Source: Isochrysis galbana (lineage: Eukaryota; Haptophyta; Isochrysidales; Isochrysidaceae). From it: a DNA stretch of 64,000 nucleotides. The stretch covers positions 1,219,398 through 1,283,397 of the forward strand of contig CM030931.1 of the NCBI GenBank assembly GCA_018136815.1, read 5' to 3'. The notes beneath the pieces are model-generated. The model searched no databases, was not told the DNA's origin, and saw only the letters and a list, made by a program, of their open reading frames with translations. Each line of letters begins with the position of its first letter. Positions within the stretch are counted from its first letter, which is position 1. This document shows, piece after piece, positions 30,789 to 40,650 of this stretch. Position numbers and translations under genes: made by a program.

Positions 30789-31357
30789 GTCGCCGGCGGG
30801 GCCCACGTCCGCGCTGTTACCCCGCTACCAGTCCAGGGTAGTGGGCCTGAACGCCACCCACCAAAAGATCGTATTACGCTACGGCCGAGTACTTCTACGG
30901 CCTCCAACCGGTACCCCAAGATTCCCCAAGTTCCAGACAAGCCCTGCCACCTCCATCCCCCTCTTTCTCCTGCCTCCTCGCCGATTGCCCCTATTTCTCC
31001 CAATGCCGATGATTCCATCCTGATTCTCGATATCACGCACGAGTCCTCAAAACCAAGTCAACCGTCACCGCCTCTCTATCAACTCAAGCCGCTCAACCGC
31101 TACCCCCGCCACTCCTCAAGCATCCCCAGTCCAAGACCTCACGGTCTGCGAAAATCCAGCCGCCGCAGGCCCAATCCAACCTTCAATCCTTCAAATCAAA
31201 TTTCTCATGTCCGAGCCACAAAACGTCTCCCGAGTACGAGTCCGAGTCCAAGTCACGTTCAGAATTACCCTCTTCGTCTTACGCCACCGCGAGCCCATCT
31301 ACGAGTCTGAGCCCAGTCCAGTCATCACCGGTATCACCAGTCTCCATTACTACGACG

Positions 31358-34300
31358 ATGGAGGCGCAGTTCTCCGGTTCTTCCCCACTTTCTTTCGAGT
31401 CCGAGTCCAAGCCTGTTTTGAGCAAACCCCGTTCTGAGCCATCCGAGTCCGAGTCCGAGTCCGAGTCCGAGTCCGAGTTTACAACGTCACCGAGTCCTAC
31501 CACGCGGTCGACCGCAGGATTAACGGAGCTCCAGCCACTCACTGAGCCTCCGACGACCACTCCTTCCGCGGGAGTGTTCACCTTCGGTCCTCCGCGCCCC
31601 GAGTCTGAGTCATTTGGAATCTCCGGTCACTTCCAGAATTCCAACCACAACCGAGCCCCGTTTCACGAGCCACCGCGTATCGAGTCCAAACACAAGCTGA
31701 CGCCGAAGCCCTCGACGACAGCCACTGTGTCCTTGTCCGAGCCACCGTTCCGAGTCTCGCCGCAGCCGGCCTGCCACTCCAGCAGGCTGCACGCCGCCGA
31801 GCCGATCCCTTCCGTTTCCGTTCCGAGTCCGAGTCCAATCGCACAAGACAGTGCATCCCGAGCCCGCGTAATCAAGCCCGTCACAGAGTCCGAGATTTCG
31901 GCCGCACCGAGCCAACCGGTGCTGGCCACCGTGCCCCTATTGTCATCACAAGCTTCAGCTTCGTCCTCACCGACGGTTGCGACGCCAGGGGGCTTCACCT
32001 TTGAGCCGGCCCCGTCCGTTCCCATTTCGAAAGTTAGCCCTGTTATTGGCGTCCAGCACGCCAGAAACGACGAGTCCGAGTCCGAGTACAAATTAACGTC
32101 ACCGCGGAGTCCGCGGTCGACCACCGGCGTTCCCACGCCACCCCATCAACCGAGAGCCCTGGAGGAGCTTGAACAGCCGTCTCCTAGCCCCTCTCAAGTC
32201 GCCGAGTCTTCCGAATTCGAGTCTGAATCCACCGTAATTTCAGCGGTCCATCCACCCGCTAGCCCGAGCCAAGTCCTCCGAAGAATGCTTCGCATTGCAG
32301 AACCTCTTCGGCCACTACCCACGCCAGCCGCTGCCGCAGAGCCACCACCCTGGCCCCAGCCTTCCCCGCAGCCGGCTTCTACGACAGCCACGTCCCTTCT
32401 TTCGCCGGCGCCGACCCCGCCGACGACAGAATGCAACGACGTCTCCTCTTCCGACGTGACCATGGAGAGTGACCACAACTCCTCTGCACGTCGAGGAACG
32501 GCGGCCTCCCAAACCGAGCTTCTACGCCCATTGAGCCAGCCCAACCGAGTCCCTGAGCCATGTCCTTCATGTCTCTCACCGGTGGTCTCGCGGCCGCGGC
32601 GTCCGTCGCCGCCGTCCGACACCCCACTTCTCCGAGTTTCTTCGTCAATCCCGTCCTCCGAGCCCGTCTCTACGTCGTCGATATCCGAGTCTTCTTCCAT
32701 TCGTCCTACGTCGCTGCGGCCACCGGTCGCCGCCTCCGAGCACTGCCTGCCTCTCGATACCACTGCCACCACCATCATGCGCGTGGCAGCGATCAATGCG
32801 TCCGCGATCCAGTCCTTCGATTCCTCTCAAAACAACTCCGATGTCGGCACCCGTGATGATACCCCGTCACCCGCTCTCCACGCTCTCGCCTCTCTTCGTG
32901 CACGAGCGAGCGGCTCTGCGGTGGTATTACCTCGGCACCTCACGGAGGCAGCCCAAGAGCTTCGCCGGCCTCGCAATGGCACCCTAGCCTCGCCTGCCGC
33001 CGCGCTACCCAAGCACTTCGATGAGCTTTGCGCTGAGCTCACGAAGATGAATCAACGAGTCCAAGACGGGCTGACGTCTGGCTGTCACGCACCACGCGTT
33101 CTCGTCGTTGGCGAGACGAGCGGCGTCGTCTCCTCCATGTTCCTACTCGCCGGTGCTGATGTAGCTACGTGCGATTTGTATCCTTCCGAGATCGATTACG
33201 TGCCCCACTTCCAAGGCGACGCGCTTCATGTCCAAAACCTAGGTTGGGACCTAGTCATCGCCCACCCGCCCTGCACGTACCTCTCCGCTGTCAGCAGTCA
33301 ATGGCTCTCCCAAGAACCCGGACGTCGTGCCGCTCTTGAGTCGGCCGCTCGCGTCTTCAAGTCAATGGCCTCCGCCACTGCTCCGTTTGTAGCGGTCGAG
33401 AACCCTCGGATGCATGCGGAAGCTCGCCGTTTAGTCGGGGGGTTGACCCCGACCCAATTCGTCCAACCCTGGGAGCACGGCACTGGACACCAGAAAGCCA
33501 CCGGGTTGTACCTCACCAAAGGGCTGCCGCCCCTCCAGCCAACTTGCGTCGTGGATGGCCGTGAGTCGGCCATGGCTAACCTCTCTCCTTCACCGCACCG
33601 TGGCGCTCTTCGCAGCCGCACCTACGTCGGTGTAGCTGGAGCGATGGCGATCCATTGGATGCCGGTTCTTCTTCGACATTTGAGCCAACAGCGAGACCAG
33701 ACGTCGACGAAGAAATTGTCCGCGTTAGAGCTACTCGCTTGCGCGCGGTGCAGCCTATTGGACCGGCCTTCACTTAGCTCGACCGAGGCTACCGCCTACG
33801 AGCCGTGGTCGGCTCTTCATCGTTATGAGAGGGGGAGGGAAACGAGTGAAGTTTCTTCCGACCCCGTTGTTTCCCGTCCAGCTACTCCCGAGTCAGACAA
33901 CCACGAAGACCAAAAAGAAACCCACGATAACCACGACAACGACACGCCACTCCACGCCTCCGAGTCTACACTCCACGACCCATTCTCTCCATGGACCGCC
34001 CCGCCTCCGGCACGCGCGAGCTCGCCGCGTCCGACGACGCCGACGACTCTCCGGAAGCGGCGCCAACAATGGCAATCATTCGGAGTGAACGGGGACCAGA
34101 AATGGTCCAACGTCACGCTCGAAACCGCTGACGAAATAAGAGCGCAAGCTCTAGCCGGACGAAACGCCGACGAGGAATCCGACCTCGCCGCTGCCGTCCG
34201 AGCGCCGATCGAGTTCGTGGAAGCCAAAGGCATCCGCGCCGAAGAGCTAGCCTCATTAGTTCGAAGACCCAAGACAGAAGCCCAAGCCCGTCTCGAGAAA

Positions 34301-36388
34301 GATTGGGAAAAGATGTCCGACCACCCGAGGCACCCCACCGACAAGAGAGGCCTGGGCTACACTAGTCCCAAGCTATCACCCTGTACCGCTACCAACGAGG
34401 ACGACCCCTCTAGGCCCTCTGCCACGATAGCGGCAGTCGGAGTACCCGAAGAGACGACGACCAGTTTGACGACGAATTCACCCGAGCAACGACGCTGGCG
34501 ACCAACCCCGTCCCTGTCCGACACCATTGCACACGTGACCGCGCACCGGCCGGAGAGCGTCGTGGATACCCTACCATCTGCCTACCCAAGGCATTGTCTA
34601 TATGTTCGAGATCTAATGGTCTGCCGCTCCGGCGAGGCTGCCGGCAAAGAAGGAGTAATCTTAGCCGACTCCGCCCTCACGGTCAACAGCACACTCGCTG
34701 ACACCGGAGCTGGCCCGTCGGTCGTGACCACTTCCCTCTTGTCCAGCCTACCCAACGACGCATGCGTCGAGCGGCTGCCGCAAGCCGTAGTGACACCGCT
34801 CCATGGCCCAGACGGCCTACCTCTTATCACGCGAGGCAAGGCTCGAATCGTTTTCTCCGTCGGTGGATTTCTCTTTCGTCATACGTTCATGGTGATTGAA
34901 GGCAACCCGATGCTACTGCTCGGGAACGACTTCTTAGCTACGCACGCCGCTTCGATTCAGCTCGCCTCCGACAGCGCGGACGGCTCTATCACCCTCGGTG
35001 CCCCATCCACGGTGGCTCCTCTTGAGGTTAATGGCAGTCCAAGCCCCGACGCTCCGCCGATCTTTCGCGTCTCGACGTCACCGATAGCGGTGGTCCCTGT
35101 CAGCATGACTTGTGCACAGGTCTGTCCGACCTCCGCGAACCCAATCACGACTGACTTCTTCCGAGGGCCGCAAGCCGCCGAAAACGACAACCAGCTAGTC
35201 TCCGAGCCGCTCTTCAACACGGCCGATGAGTTTGCCGCCAAAGCGCCGGCGTCTTGTGGCTCCGAGTACCTCCTATATACCCATGAACCTATCACGATCC
35301 CGGCCTATCATCGGGCGACGTTTCACGTCCGAATTCCGCTAGCTCTTCGAGAACACGAAGACTGCGCCATGCTCGTGGACCGGCTCCCTACACGCGAGAC
35401 TATTGACAGCTCTCCGCTCGTCATCCCTCAAGTAGAGAGGCCGAAATCCGACCACACCATCGCGGTTACGGTGGCCAATACTGACCCCAAACCACTACAC
35501 CTTCCGTCGTTCCATCCTGTAGCTTCGCTACAGGTTCGATTCAAGATTCACGCTGGAACTTATCACCGCGTCGGTGACAATAACTCGCCGGATGTGATTG
35601 AGTCGCTCAACGAGGACCAACGCAAGCTCCTCGAGGCAGCCAAGATCGACCCCGAGGGCCGTCTCTCGATGCCCCAACGTGAACAAGTTCGTCGTCTACT
35701 GGCCCGACGTATCGCTGCTTTCGCAATTGACCCGACTAACCCGAATCACACTCACGTGATGGAGGTAGAGCTACCGCTCAACCCCGGAGCCGAAGCTCAC
35801 CGTCACGCACCGTCTAGAGTTGGACGAGAGGGTGAGAAGATCATAGAGGACGAAGTTTGCAAGATGGAGTCCGCGGGCATCATTAGGAAATCAAATTCGT
35901 CGTGGGCCTCTCGAGTCGTGTTAGTCACTAAGAAGGATGGCTCCGTACGTTTCTGCGTAGATTATCGCGACGTCAACTCCAAGCTTCGTCTAGAGGACAG
36001 CCCTCTTCCCCTCACGGTAGAAGCCATCGACCGATTGTCGTCCGGTCAAGGCAACCTCGATTCTCTATTCCTTTGCACCCTGGACCTGGCATCTGGTTTC
36101 TGGGGTATACCGATCAAAGAATCCGATAAACATATCACCGCGTTCACTACTCATCGCGGCAAGTACGAGTTCAATTACTTGCCTTTCGGTGTTCAATCCG
36201 GTCCCTCGTATATGTGCCGCCTCATGGACGCCGTTCTCGGTGGGCTGGCATGGGAGATTTGTATGCCATACTTGGATGATGTCGGCGCCTGGTCGACAGG
36301 TGTAGGTGACTCGCTGCAGGCCAGGGAAGAGTCGTCATTCCAACAAATGTTACACCGTCTTGATCTTGTCTTGGAACGTCTCATCTAG
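31358..36388 (+). CDS. pol: Pol polyprotein part 1: methyltransferase-like, protease, RT
   Basis: 1676 residues. Residues 1-560 are a Ser/Pro/Glu linker with a (SE)n run. About 580-775 is a cytosine-methyltransferase-like domain. It has VLVVGETSG (motif I), HPPCTYLSAV near 636 (motif IV, PC), AVENPRM near 680 (motif VI, ENP), WEHGTGHQKATGLYL and SRTYVGVAGAMA. A retropepsin motif (LADTGAGPSVV) is near 1114. The RT follows at about 1480-1676, with KKDGSVRFCVDYRDVN, CTLDLASGFWGI and the catalytic YLDD near 1638. A TAG at 36386-36388 ends the frame in the RT connection. The next ORF continues in the same frame 18 bases later. The stop is therefore either one point mutation or a read-through site. 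Confidence 0.88.
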   Translation: MEAQFSGSSPLSFESESKPVLSKPRSEPSESESESESESEFTTSPSPTTRSTAGLTELQPLTEPPTTTPSAGVFTFGPPRPESESFGISGHFQNSNHNRAPFHEPPRIESKHKLTPKPSTTATVSLSEPPFRVSPQPACHSSRLHAAEPIPSVSVPSPSPIAQDSASRARVIKPVTESEISAAPSQPVLATVPLLSSQASASSSPTVATPGGFTFEPAPSVPISKVSPVIGVQHARNDESESEYKLTSPRSPRSTTGVPTPPHQPRALEELEQPSPSPSQVAESSEFESESTVISAVHPPASPSQVLRRMLRIAEPLRPLPTPAAAAEPPPWPQPSPQPASTTATSLLSPAPTPPTTECNDVSSSDVTMESDHNSSARRGTAASQTELLRPLSQPNRVPEPCPSCLSPVVSRPRRPSPPSDTPLLRVSSSIPSSEPVSTSSISESSSIRPTSLRPPVAASEHCLPLDTTATTIMRVAAINASAIQSFDSSQNNSDVGTRDDTPSPALHALASLRARASGSAVVLPRHLTEAAQELRRPRNGTLASPAAALPKHFDELCAELTKMNQRVQDGLTSGCHAPRVLVVGETSGVVSSMFLLAGADVATCDLYPSEIDYVPHFQGDALHVQNLGWDLVIAHPPCTYLSAVSSQWLSQEPGRRAALESAARVFKSMASATAPFVAVENPRMHAEARRLVGGLTPTQFVQPWEHGTGHQKATGLYLTKGLPPLQPTCVVDGRESAMANLSPSPHRGALRSRTYVGVAGAMAIHWMPVLLRHLSQQRDQTSTKKLSALELLACARCSLLDRPSLSSTEATAYEPWSALHRYERGRETSEVSSDPVVSRPATPESDNHEDQKETHDNHDNDTPLHASESTLHDPFSPWTAPPPARASSPRPTTPTTLRKRRQQWQSFGVNGDQKWSNVTLETADEIRAQALAGRNADEESDLAAAVRAPIEFVEAKGIRAEELASLVRRPKTEAQARLEKDWEKMSDHPRHPTDKRGLGYTSPKLSPCTATNEDDPSRPSATIAAVGVPEETTTSLTTNSPEQRRWRPTPSLSDTIAHVTAHRPESVVDTLPSAYPRHCLYVRDLMVCRSGEAAGKEGVILADSALTVNSTLADTGAGPSVVTTSLLSSLPNDACVERLPQAVVTPLHGPDGLPLITRGKARIVFSVGGFLFRHTFMVIEGNPMLLLGNDFLATHAASIQLASDSADGSITLGAPSTVAPLEVNGSPSPDAPPIFRVSTSPIAVVPVSMTCAQVCPTSANPITTDFFRGPQAAENDNQLVSEPLFNTADEFAAKAPASCGSEYLLYTHEPITIPAYHRATFHVRIPLALREHEDCAMLVDRLPTRETIDSSPLVIPQVERPKSDHTIAVTVANTDPKPLHLPSFHPVASLQVRFKIHAGTYHRVGDNNSPDVIESLNEDQRKLLEAAKIDPEGRLSMPQREQVRRLLARRIAAFAIDPTNPNHTHVMEVELPLNPGAEAHRHAPSRVGREGEKIIEDEVCKMESAGIIRKSNSSWASRVVLVTKKDGSVRFCVDYRDVNSKLRLEDSPLPLTVEAIDRLSSGQGNLDSLFLCTLDLASGFWGIPIKESDKHITAFTTHRGKYEFNYLPFGVQSGPSYMCRLMDAVLGGLAWEICMPYLDDVGAWSTGVGDSLQAREESSFQQMLHRLDLVLERLI

Positions 36389-36406
36389 GCGGGCCTCACT
36401 TGCAAG

Positions 36407-38983
36407 ATGTCGAAATGCGTTTTCTTTGCCACCTCGGCTGAATATCTCGGCCACGTTGTTTCGCGTGAAGGTCTTCGGATGGATCCCAAGAAAGTGGAAG
36501 CTGTCTCGAAAATCGACCCAACCCAAATCAACTCGATCGAAGCCGTCCGTTCGTTCCTTGGATTGTGCTCCTACTACCGCCGTTTCATCCGTCGTTTTGC
36601 GATCCGTGCGGCGCCGTTAACCGCTCTCACGCGGAAAGGGTGCGACGTCCCGGTCGAGTCGCAAACAGAAGCCTGTCGACAGGCTATCGAAGATCTCAAG
36701 CAAGCTATCTGTGAAGAACCCGTACTTGCACCTCCTCGAGACGACCGTCCTTTCCTCGTTAAAATCGACGGTGCTAGCAAGCTCGGCATCGCCGGCGTCC
36801 TCGCCCAAAAAGACGACGAAGGGAGAGAGCGCGTCGTTGCATACTACGGTCGTAGCTTGAGTCCGGCTGAGCGCCATTGGACAGTCACTGAAATCGAACT
36901 TCTAGCAGCGCTAGAATCGATCCGAAATTGGAGGCCTTATCTTTGGGGTCGCCACTTCACCCTCGTCGTAGACCATTCAGCTTTGCGCTGGCTTCACACG
37001 ATGAAAGATCAAGTCACCGGTGGTCCAGCCTCGCGCCTCATGCGATGGGTCCTAAAGCTAGCCGAATATAGATTCGACGTCGTGCACAAACCTGGAGTCA
37101 CTCACTGGGACGCCGACGGCTTATCCCGCTTAGTTGCTCTCGAGCCTGATCACGATCCTCTCCATCTCGAGGAGAGTGACGCCCATTCTTTCGATTCTTC
37201 TGAAATTCACGACATAGTCGCCGCCGCGGTTACTTCATCCACCCTCACCGCTCGCCGCCAACAAGCAAGCGATAGGCTCGCTCGTCAAGCATCGGAATCT
37301 TCGGAGTCGATTACCTCCTCGTATCTCGATGTGGGCGTGCCTCATGCCGACGAATTACGTCAAGCGCTCTCTACCGACGATCTCGCCAGCTCGATCCTTT
37401 CTGAAGTCGAGTCGATCCTTCCGAAAGCTTCCTCTTCGATTGACTCTAGCTCGTCGTCGAAGAAAAGTTCCCGATTCCTCCTTCGCGATGGCCTACTCTA
37501 CTACCGCTCCTCAGAAGCGGAAGAGGCTCCTCTTCGTTTGTACATTCCGGAGTCCCTTCGTGACACGTACCTCCGCGCCTACCATGACCACCTTGGTCAC
37601 CCAGGTGCGACAAGGACGTCTACCCTACTTCGTACTCGAGTGTACTGGCCTGGCATGTCCGCCTCTGTATCGGAATACGTTCGAGAGTGCCACGAATGCA
37701 CTCTTGGCAAACCGTTACCGCGACCGCTCGCCCATCCATCCGGTCTTTCCATCGGATCTTATCCTTTCGACGTCGTCTATTGCGATATTCTTTCGATGGC
37801 GCCCACTCACGATTTCGTATCCGGCCGCTCCGGTTTTGACAAGCTGATTGTTTTCGTCGATTCTCTCTCTCGTTGGATTGAAGCTGAGCCTTGCAACGGT
37901 AACCCCTCGTCCTCGAAATGTCTAGACGTCTTCATGCGTCTCATCGTATCTCGTTATGGAGTCCCTCGCCAACTTCGAACCGACGCCGGCTCAAATCTTT
38001 GCTCTCGATTAGTGGACCTAATTCTCAAAGCGACCGGCACGGACTTGAGCACTACTGAAGCCTATCGCCACGAAGGCGTAGGGCTAGTAGAAAGAGCTCA
38101 ACAAACTCTCCTCACGATGACTCGAGTCTCCAATGAAGGCGGCGCCCATTGGGTCGATCACCTTCCGTTTCTTCTCATGTCTATGCGAGCGACCGCCGGT
38201 CGCGTCGTACCCAAGTCACCCGCGGCTATCTTGTTTGGTCGGGAGCTTCGTCTTCCAGCTCAACTTGCTGACCCTGCTCCTGTTCTTGAGTTGCTTCCAT
38301 CTAGGCCTCCGTCCGATGCCGTCACTTACGCCACCGAGCTCAATAAGAAGCTTCTCGAGTCGTGGCGTTCCGCCCTCGAAAGTACTCAAGAAGCCCAACG
38401 TGAATCGATGCGCTCCGCCTCTCAAAAGTCTAAACTCGGTGTTACCTTCAAACAAGGAGACAGAGTTTGTCGTCGAATCCCTGGCCACGCCAACAAACTT
38501 CAATACCTCTACTCCGGTCCTTACCGAGTAGAAGAAGCCATCTCGGCCACTCGATACCGTCTACGCGATCTCGAAAATCGTCAAGTCAAGGATGAAGTTC
38601 ACATTTCCAATCTTCGTCCGTACTTTACCGTCACCGATTCGTCTCCGCTCGCTGGAGATGAGTATTTGGTCGAAGAGTTACTCGATCGCAAGGGCGATGG
38701 AGTTTCATTCAAGTATCTCGTCAAATGGCGCGGCTATCCTCGTTCTGAAGCTACTTGGGAGTCTCGAATTGAGTTGCTTCGGCGTTGTGCTGATCTAGTT
38801 GAGTCGTACGACACCACTTTCGACCGCCGTCCGGTTCAACCCCAAGCTCACTCCGCTGTAGACTCCTCTTCAAGTCCAAGTTCAAGTCCCCAGTCTAATC
38901 AAGTTCCACGTCGAGTTCAAGAGTCAAATCGTATTCCTCCTGATCTGCCTTCAAGTCGTACCCGTTCTCGTTCACGTTCGTAG
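36407..38983 (+). CDS. pol: Pol polyprotein part 2: RT end, RNase H, integrase, chromodomain
   Basis: 858 residues, in frame with part 1. It opens with the RT thumb (SKCVFFATSAEYLGHVVSREG). RNase H covers about 120-245 (KIDGASKLGIAGVLAQ, TEIELLAALESI, VVDHSALRWL, DADGLSRL). Integrase covers about 385-610, with the HHCC finger (HDHLGHPGATRT...CHECTLGK) and D, D, E residues in VVYCDIL, LRTDAGSN and GLVERAQQ. The chromodomain is at about 755-812 (EYLVEELLDRKG...YLVKWRGYPRSEATWE). The domain should guide integration to particular chromatin. The tail is a serine/arginine-rich SRTRSRSRS. The ATG at 36407 is probably not a natural start, because pol should be one polyprotein. Confidence 0.93.
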   Translation: MSKCVFFATSAEYLGHVVSREGLRMDPKKVEAVSKIDPTQINSIEAVRSFLGLCSYYRRFIRRFAIRAAPLTALTRKGCDVPVESQTEACRQAIEDLKQAICEEPVLAPPRDDRPFLVKIDGASKLGIAGVLAQKDDEGRERVVAYYGRSLSPAERHWTVTEIELLAALESIRNWRPYLWGRHFTLVVDHSALRWLHTMKDQVTGGPASRLMRWVLKLAEYRFDVVHKPGVTHWDADGLSRLVALEPDHDPLHLEESDAHSFDSSEIHDIVAAAVTSSTLTARRQQASDRLARQASESSESITSSYLDVGVPHADELRQALSTDDLASSILSEVESILPKASSSIDSSSSSKKSSRFLLRDGLLYYRSSEAEEAPLRLYIPESLRDTYLRAYHDHLGHPGATRTSTLLRTRVYWPGMSASVSEYVRECHECTLGKPLPRPLAHPSGLSIGSYPFDVVYCDILSMAPTHDFVSGRSGFDKLIVFVDSLSRWIEAEPCNGNPSSSKCLDVFMRLIVSRYGVPRQLRTDAGSNLCSRLVDLILKATGTDLSTTEAYRHEGVGLVERAQQTLLTMTRVSNEGGAHWVDHLPFLLMSMRATAGRVVPKSPAAILFGRELRLPAQLADPAPVLELLPSRPPSDAVTYATELNKKLLESWRSALESTQEAQRESMRSASQKSKLGVTFKQGDRVCRRIPGHANKLQYLYSGPYRVEEAISATRYRLRDLENRQVKDEVHISNLRPYFTVTDSSPLAGDEYLVEELLDRKGDGVSFKYLVKWRGYPRSEATWESRIELLRRCADLVESYDTTFDRRPVQPQAHSAVDSSSSPSSSPQSNQVPRRVQESNRIPPDLPSSRTRSRSRS

Positions 38984-39247
38984 CGCTAAGTGCTAAGTCG
39001 ACCGGAAGTGGATGATTAGCGTCGCGTCAGCGCCTGACCCAGCGCAACTGCCCGAGCAAAACTCCTGTAAAAGGGAGAACGTGGTAGGACGTGGCGTACG
39101 AAATCGGGGGCCGCCGCGCTAAGCTGCCGATTTTGTGCTCGCTTTGGATCCATGGGTTAATCCTCCTCTTCTAAGTCTCTCGTCTCGTATGGTTAAATGA
39201 ACTCTCTTGGCTCGACATCGGGAGACGTCTCGATTTAAGTCGGGGGG
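38984..39247 (+). other. Chromovirus 3' untranslated region and polypurine tract
   Basis: Noncoding, ending in taagtcgggggg (39236-39247), which primes plus-strand synthesis directly before the LTR. The segment ccgagcaaaactcctgtaaa followed by agggagaa is shared with 47045-47080, where it also precedes a polypurine tract and an LTR. The two elements therefore belong to one family. Confidence 0.85.
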
Positions 39248-40650
39248 TGTTGTATTCCTGCCCATCTGAAGGCTGTAGGCATGAATATTCGTGTAAGGTA
39301 CGCGCTCACAATTACAATTGAACAGTTCCCCGTGTTGCCACTGACGCACAAGACACACAGATTCGGATTCCCCATGGTCTCAAGTCCAGGTTTGCAGATT
39401 TTGGTCTCGAAATTTGCGATTCGAATTTTGTTTTTGCTGTTACTATAATTGTTGGCTCGTTTAAGGTAATAAACCGGCATGACTTCGACTTCTCGTTCCG
39501 CAGTTGCTCTGCGAGACTCTCTCTCTCTCTCTCTCCGTCCTCCTCTCCTCGGCCGACGGAGGGAAGTTTCGTCCAAAACATTCTCCGGTCCCAGGATGTT
39601 CCGTGGGGGTCTCTCTGCGCTCCGCGAGGGAAAGGACGCGATCTCGCTCCGAGATCACCCTCGCGCCCTCCCACGCTGCCCCGCCGTGCCCTCGGTCCCT
39701 CGCCCCCCGCGGCAGGTTCTTCCTCTCGGCGTGCCATCCGTCGCCTCCGGCCGTTATATTATTCCCCCCCCCGCGCGAGGTTCTTCTCCTCCGCGCGCGG
39801 TTCGTTTCCTCCGGCCGTCGTTCGTTCCCCCCCCCCCGCGCGCGCTGTTTCCCCCCCTCGCTTCGATTCCTCCCTCTCGCGATTCCTTCGATGATTGCCT
39901 CCATCTCGTCCGTTCTTCTTCGCGATTCTCGCGGAGGGGGTACCGATGTTTAACGTTAGTTTCGCCGCGTTTTCGGTGAAAGAAAGGAAGAACGAATGGC
40001 ACGCGCCCCGCGTCTCGCGTCTTGTTTCGTCGCCCCTTGCTCGTCGCTTGTCTAGAAGGTCTCTCTGCACATCGCCTTCTTCCCCCCGCGCGAGTTTGGA
40101 CCTCTCCTCGACCCTCCGCGTTGGCTTCAGCGGACGAGTTTTCACTTTAACGATAGTTTGAACCCTTCGTTTGCGTAGTTTTGCGCTCTCTTTCCGTATT
40201 TCTTCGCGCATGACGAGCGATCGCGACCTCAGCCTTTGTCGCACGGGGAGGGTTTGTTTATCGTATGATTCCGGAGTGTTTACGTTAGTTTTCTGAGCCC
40301 AAGGTCGTTGGGGTTTGGGTTTCTTGTGAGTGTTTTTGTAGCAACTTCGTCGAGTCCCACCGTGTTCCCAAGCGAGTCCCCCCGAGTTCCCGAGTCTATA
40401 CCCCGAGTCAACGAGTCAATACCAGCCAAGCACGCGCCTGAGCCACCCCCAGTCGCCTGCCACCACCTCCCACAAGCCTCCTTCCACACTTCCGCGCCCT
40501 CCGTGCGTCGTGCGTCGTGCGTCGATCACCATGCCCGTAGTCACCCCCGAGGAAAGCTCCATGAGCTCCCCGCAAGAACCGCATTCCGCGCTAGCTGCCG
40601 GCGCGCCCTCGCAGGCCATCTCCAAGAGTGAGATGAGCCTTGCTCTGACA
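39248..40650 (+). repeat. 3' LTR of the chromovirus (1403 bases)
   Basis: Same sequence as 26743-28144 apart from the lengths of three C-runs (near 39765, 39827 and 40083). It is followed by the CTGCT target duplicate at 40651. Its last 120 bases again encode the first 40 gag-like residues, here fused in frame to the interrupted host ORF. Confidence 0.95.

Larger units (their letters stand above)
26743..40650 (+). mobile_element. Full-length Ty3/gypsy chromovirus, 13.9 kb
   Basis: LTRs are at 26743-28144 and 39248-40650, both TGTTG...TGACA. The target duplication is CTGCT at 26738-26742 and 40651-40655. The polypurine tract taagtcgggggg sits directly before the 3' LTR. The order is gag, linker with methyltransferase-like domain, protease, reverse transcriptase, RNase H, integrase, chromodomain. 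RT before integrase is the Ty3/gypsy order, and the C-terminal chromodomain marks chromoviruses. The only LTR differences I noticed are three one-base changes in C-run length, so the insertion is recent. Nevertheless gag appears frameshifted and pol has an in-frame TAG at 36386. Confidence 0.95.

Noticed and set aside
31578..32796. Minus-strand frames of 92-200 residues opposite the pol linker
   Set aside because: They mirror the serine/proline-rich linker codons and are shadows of pol.
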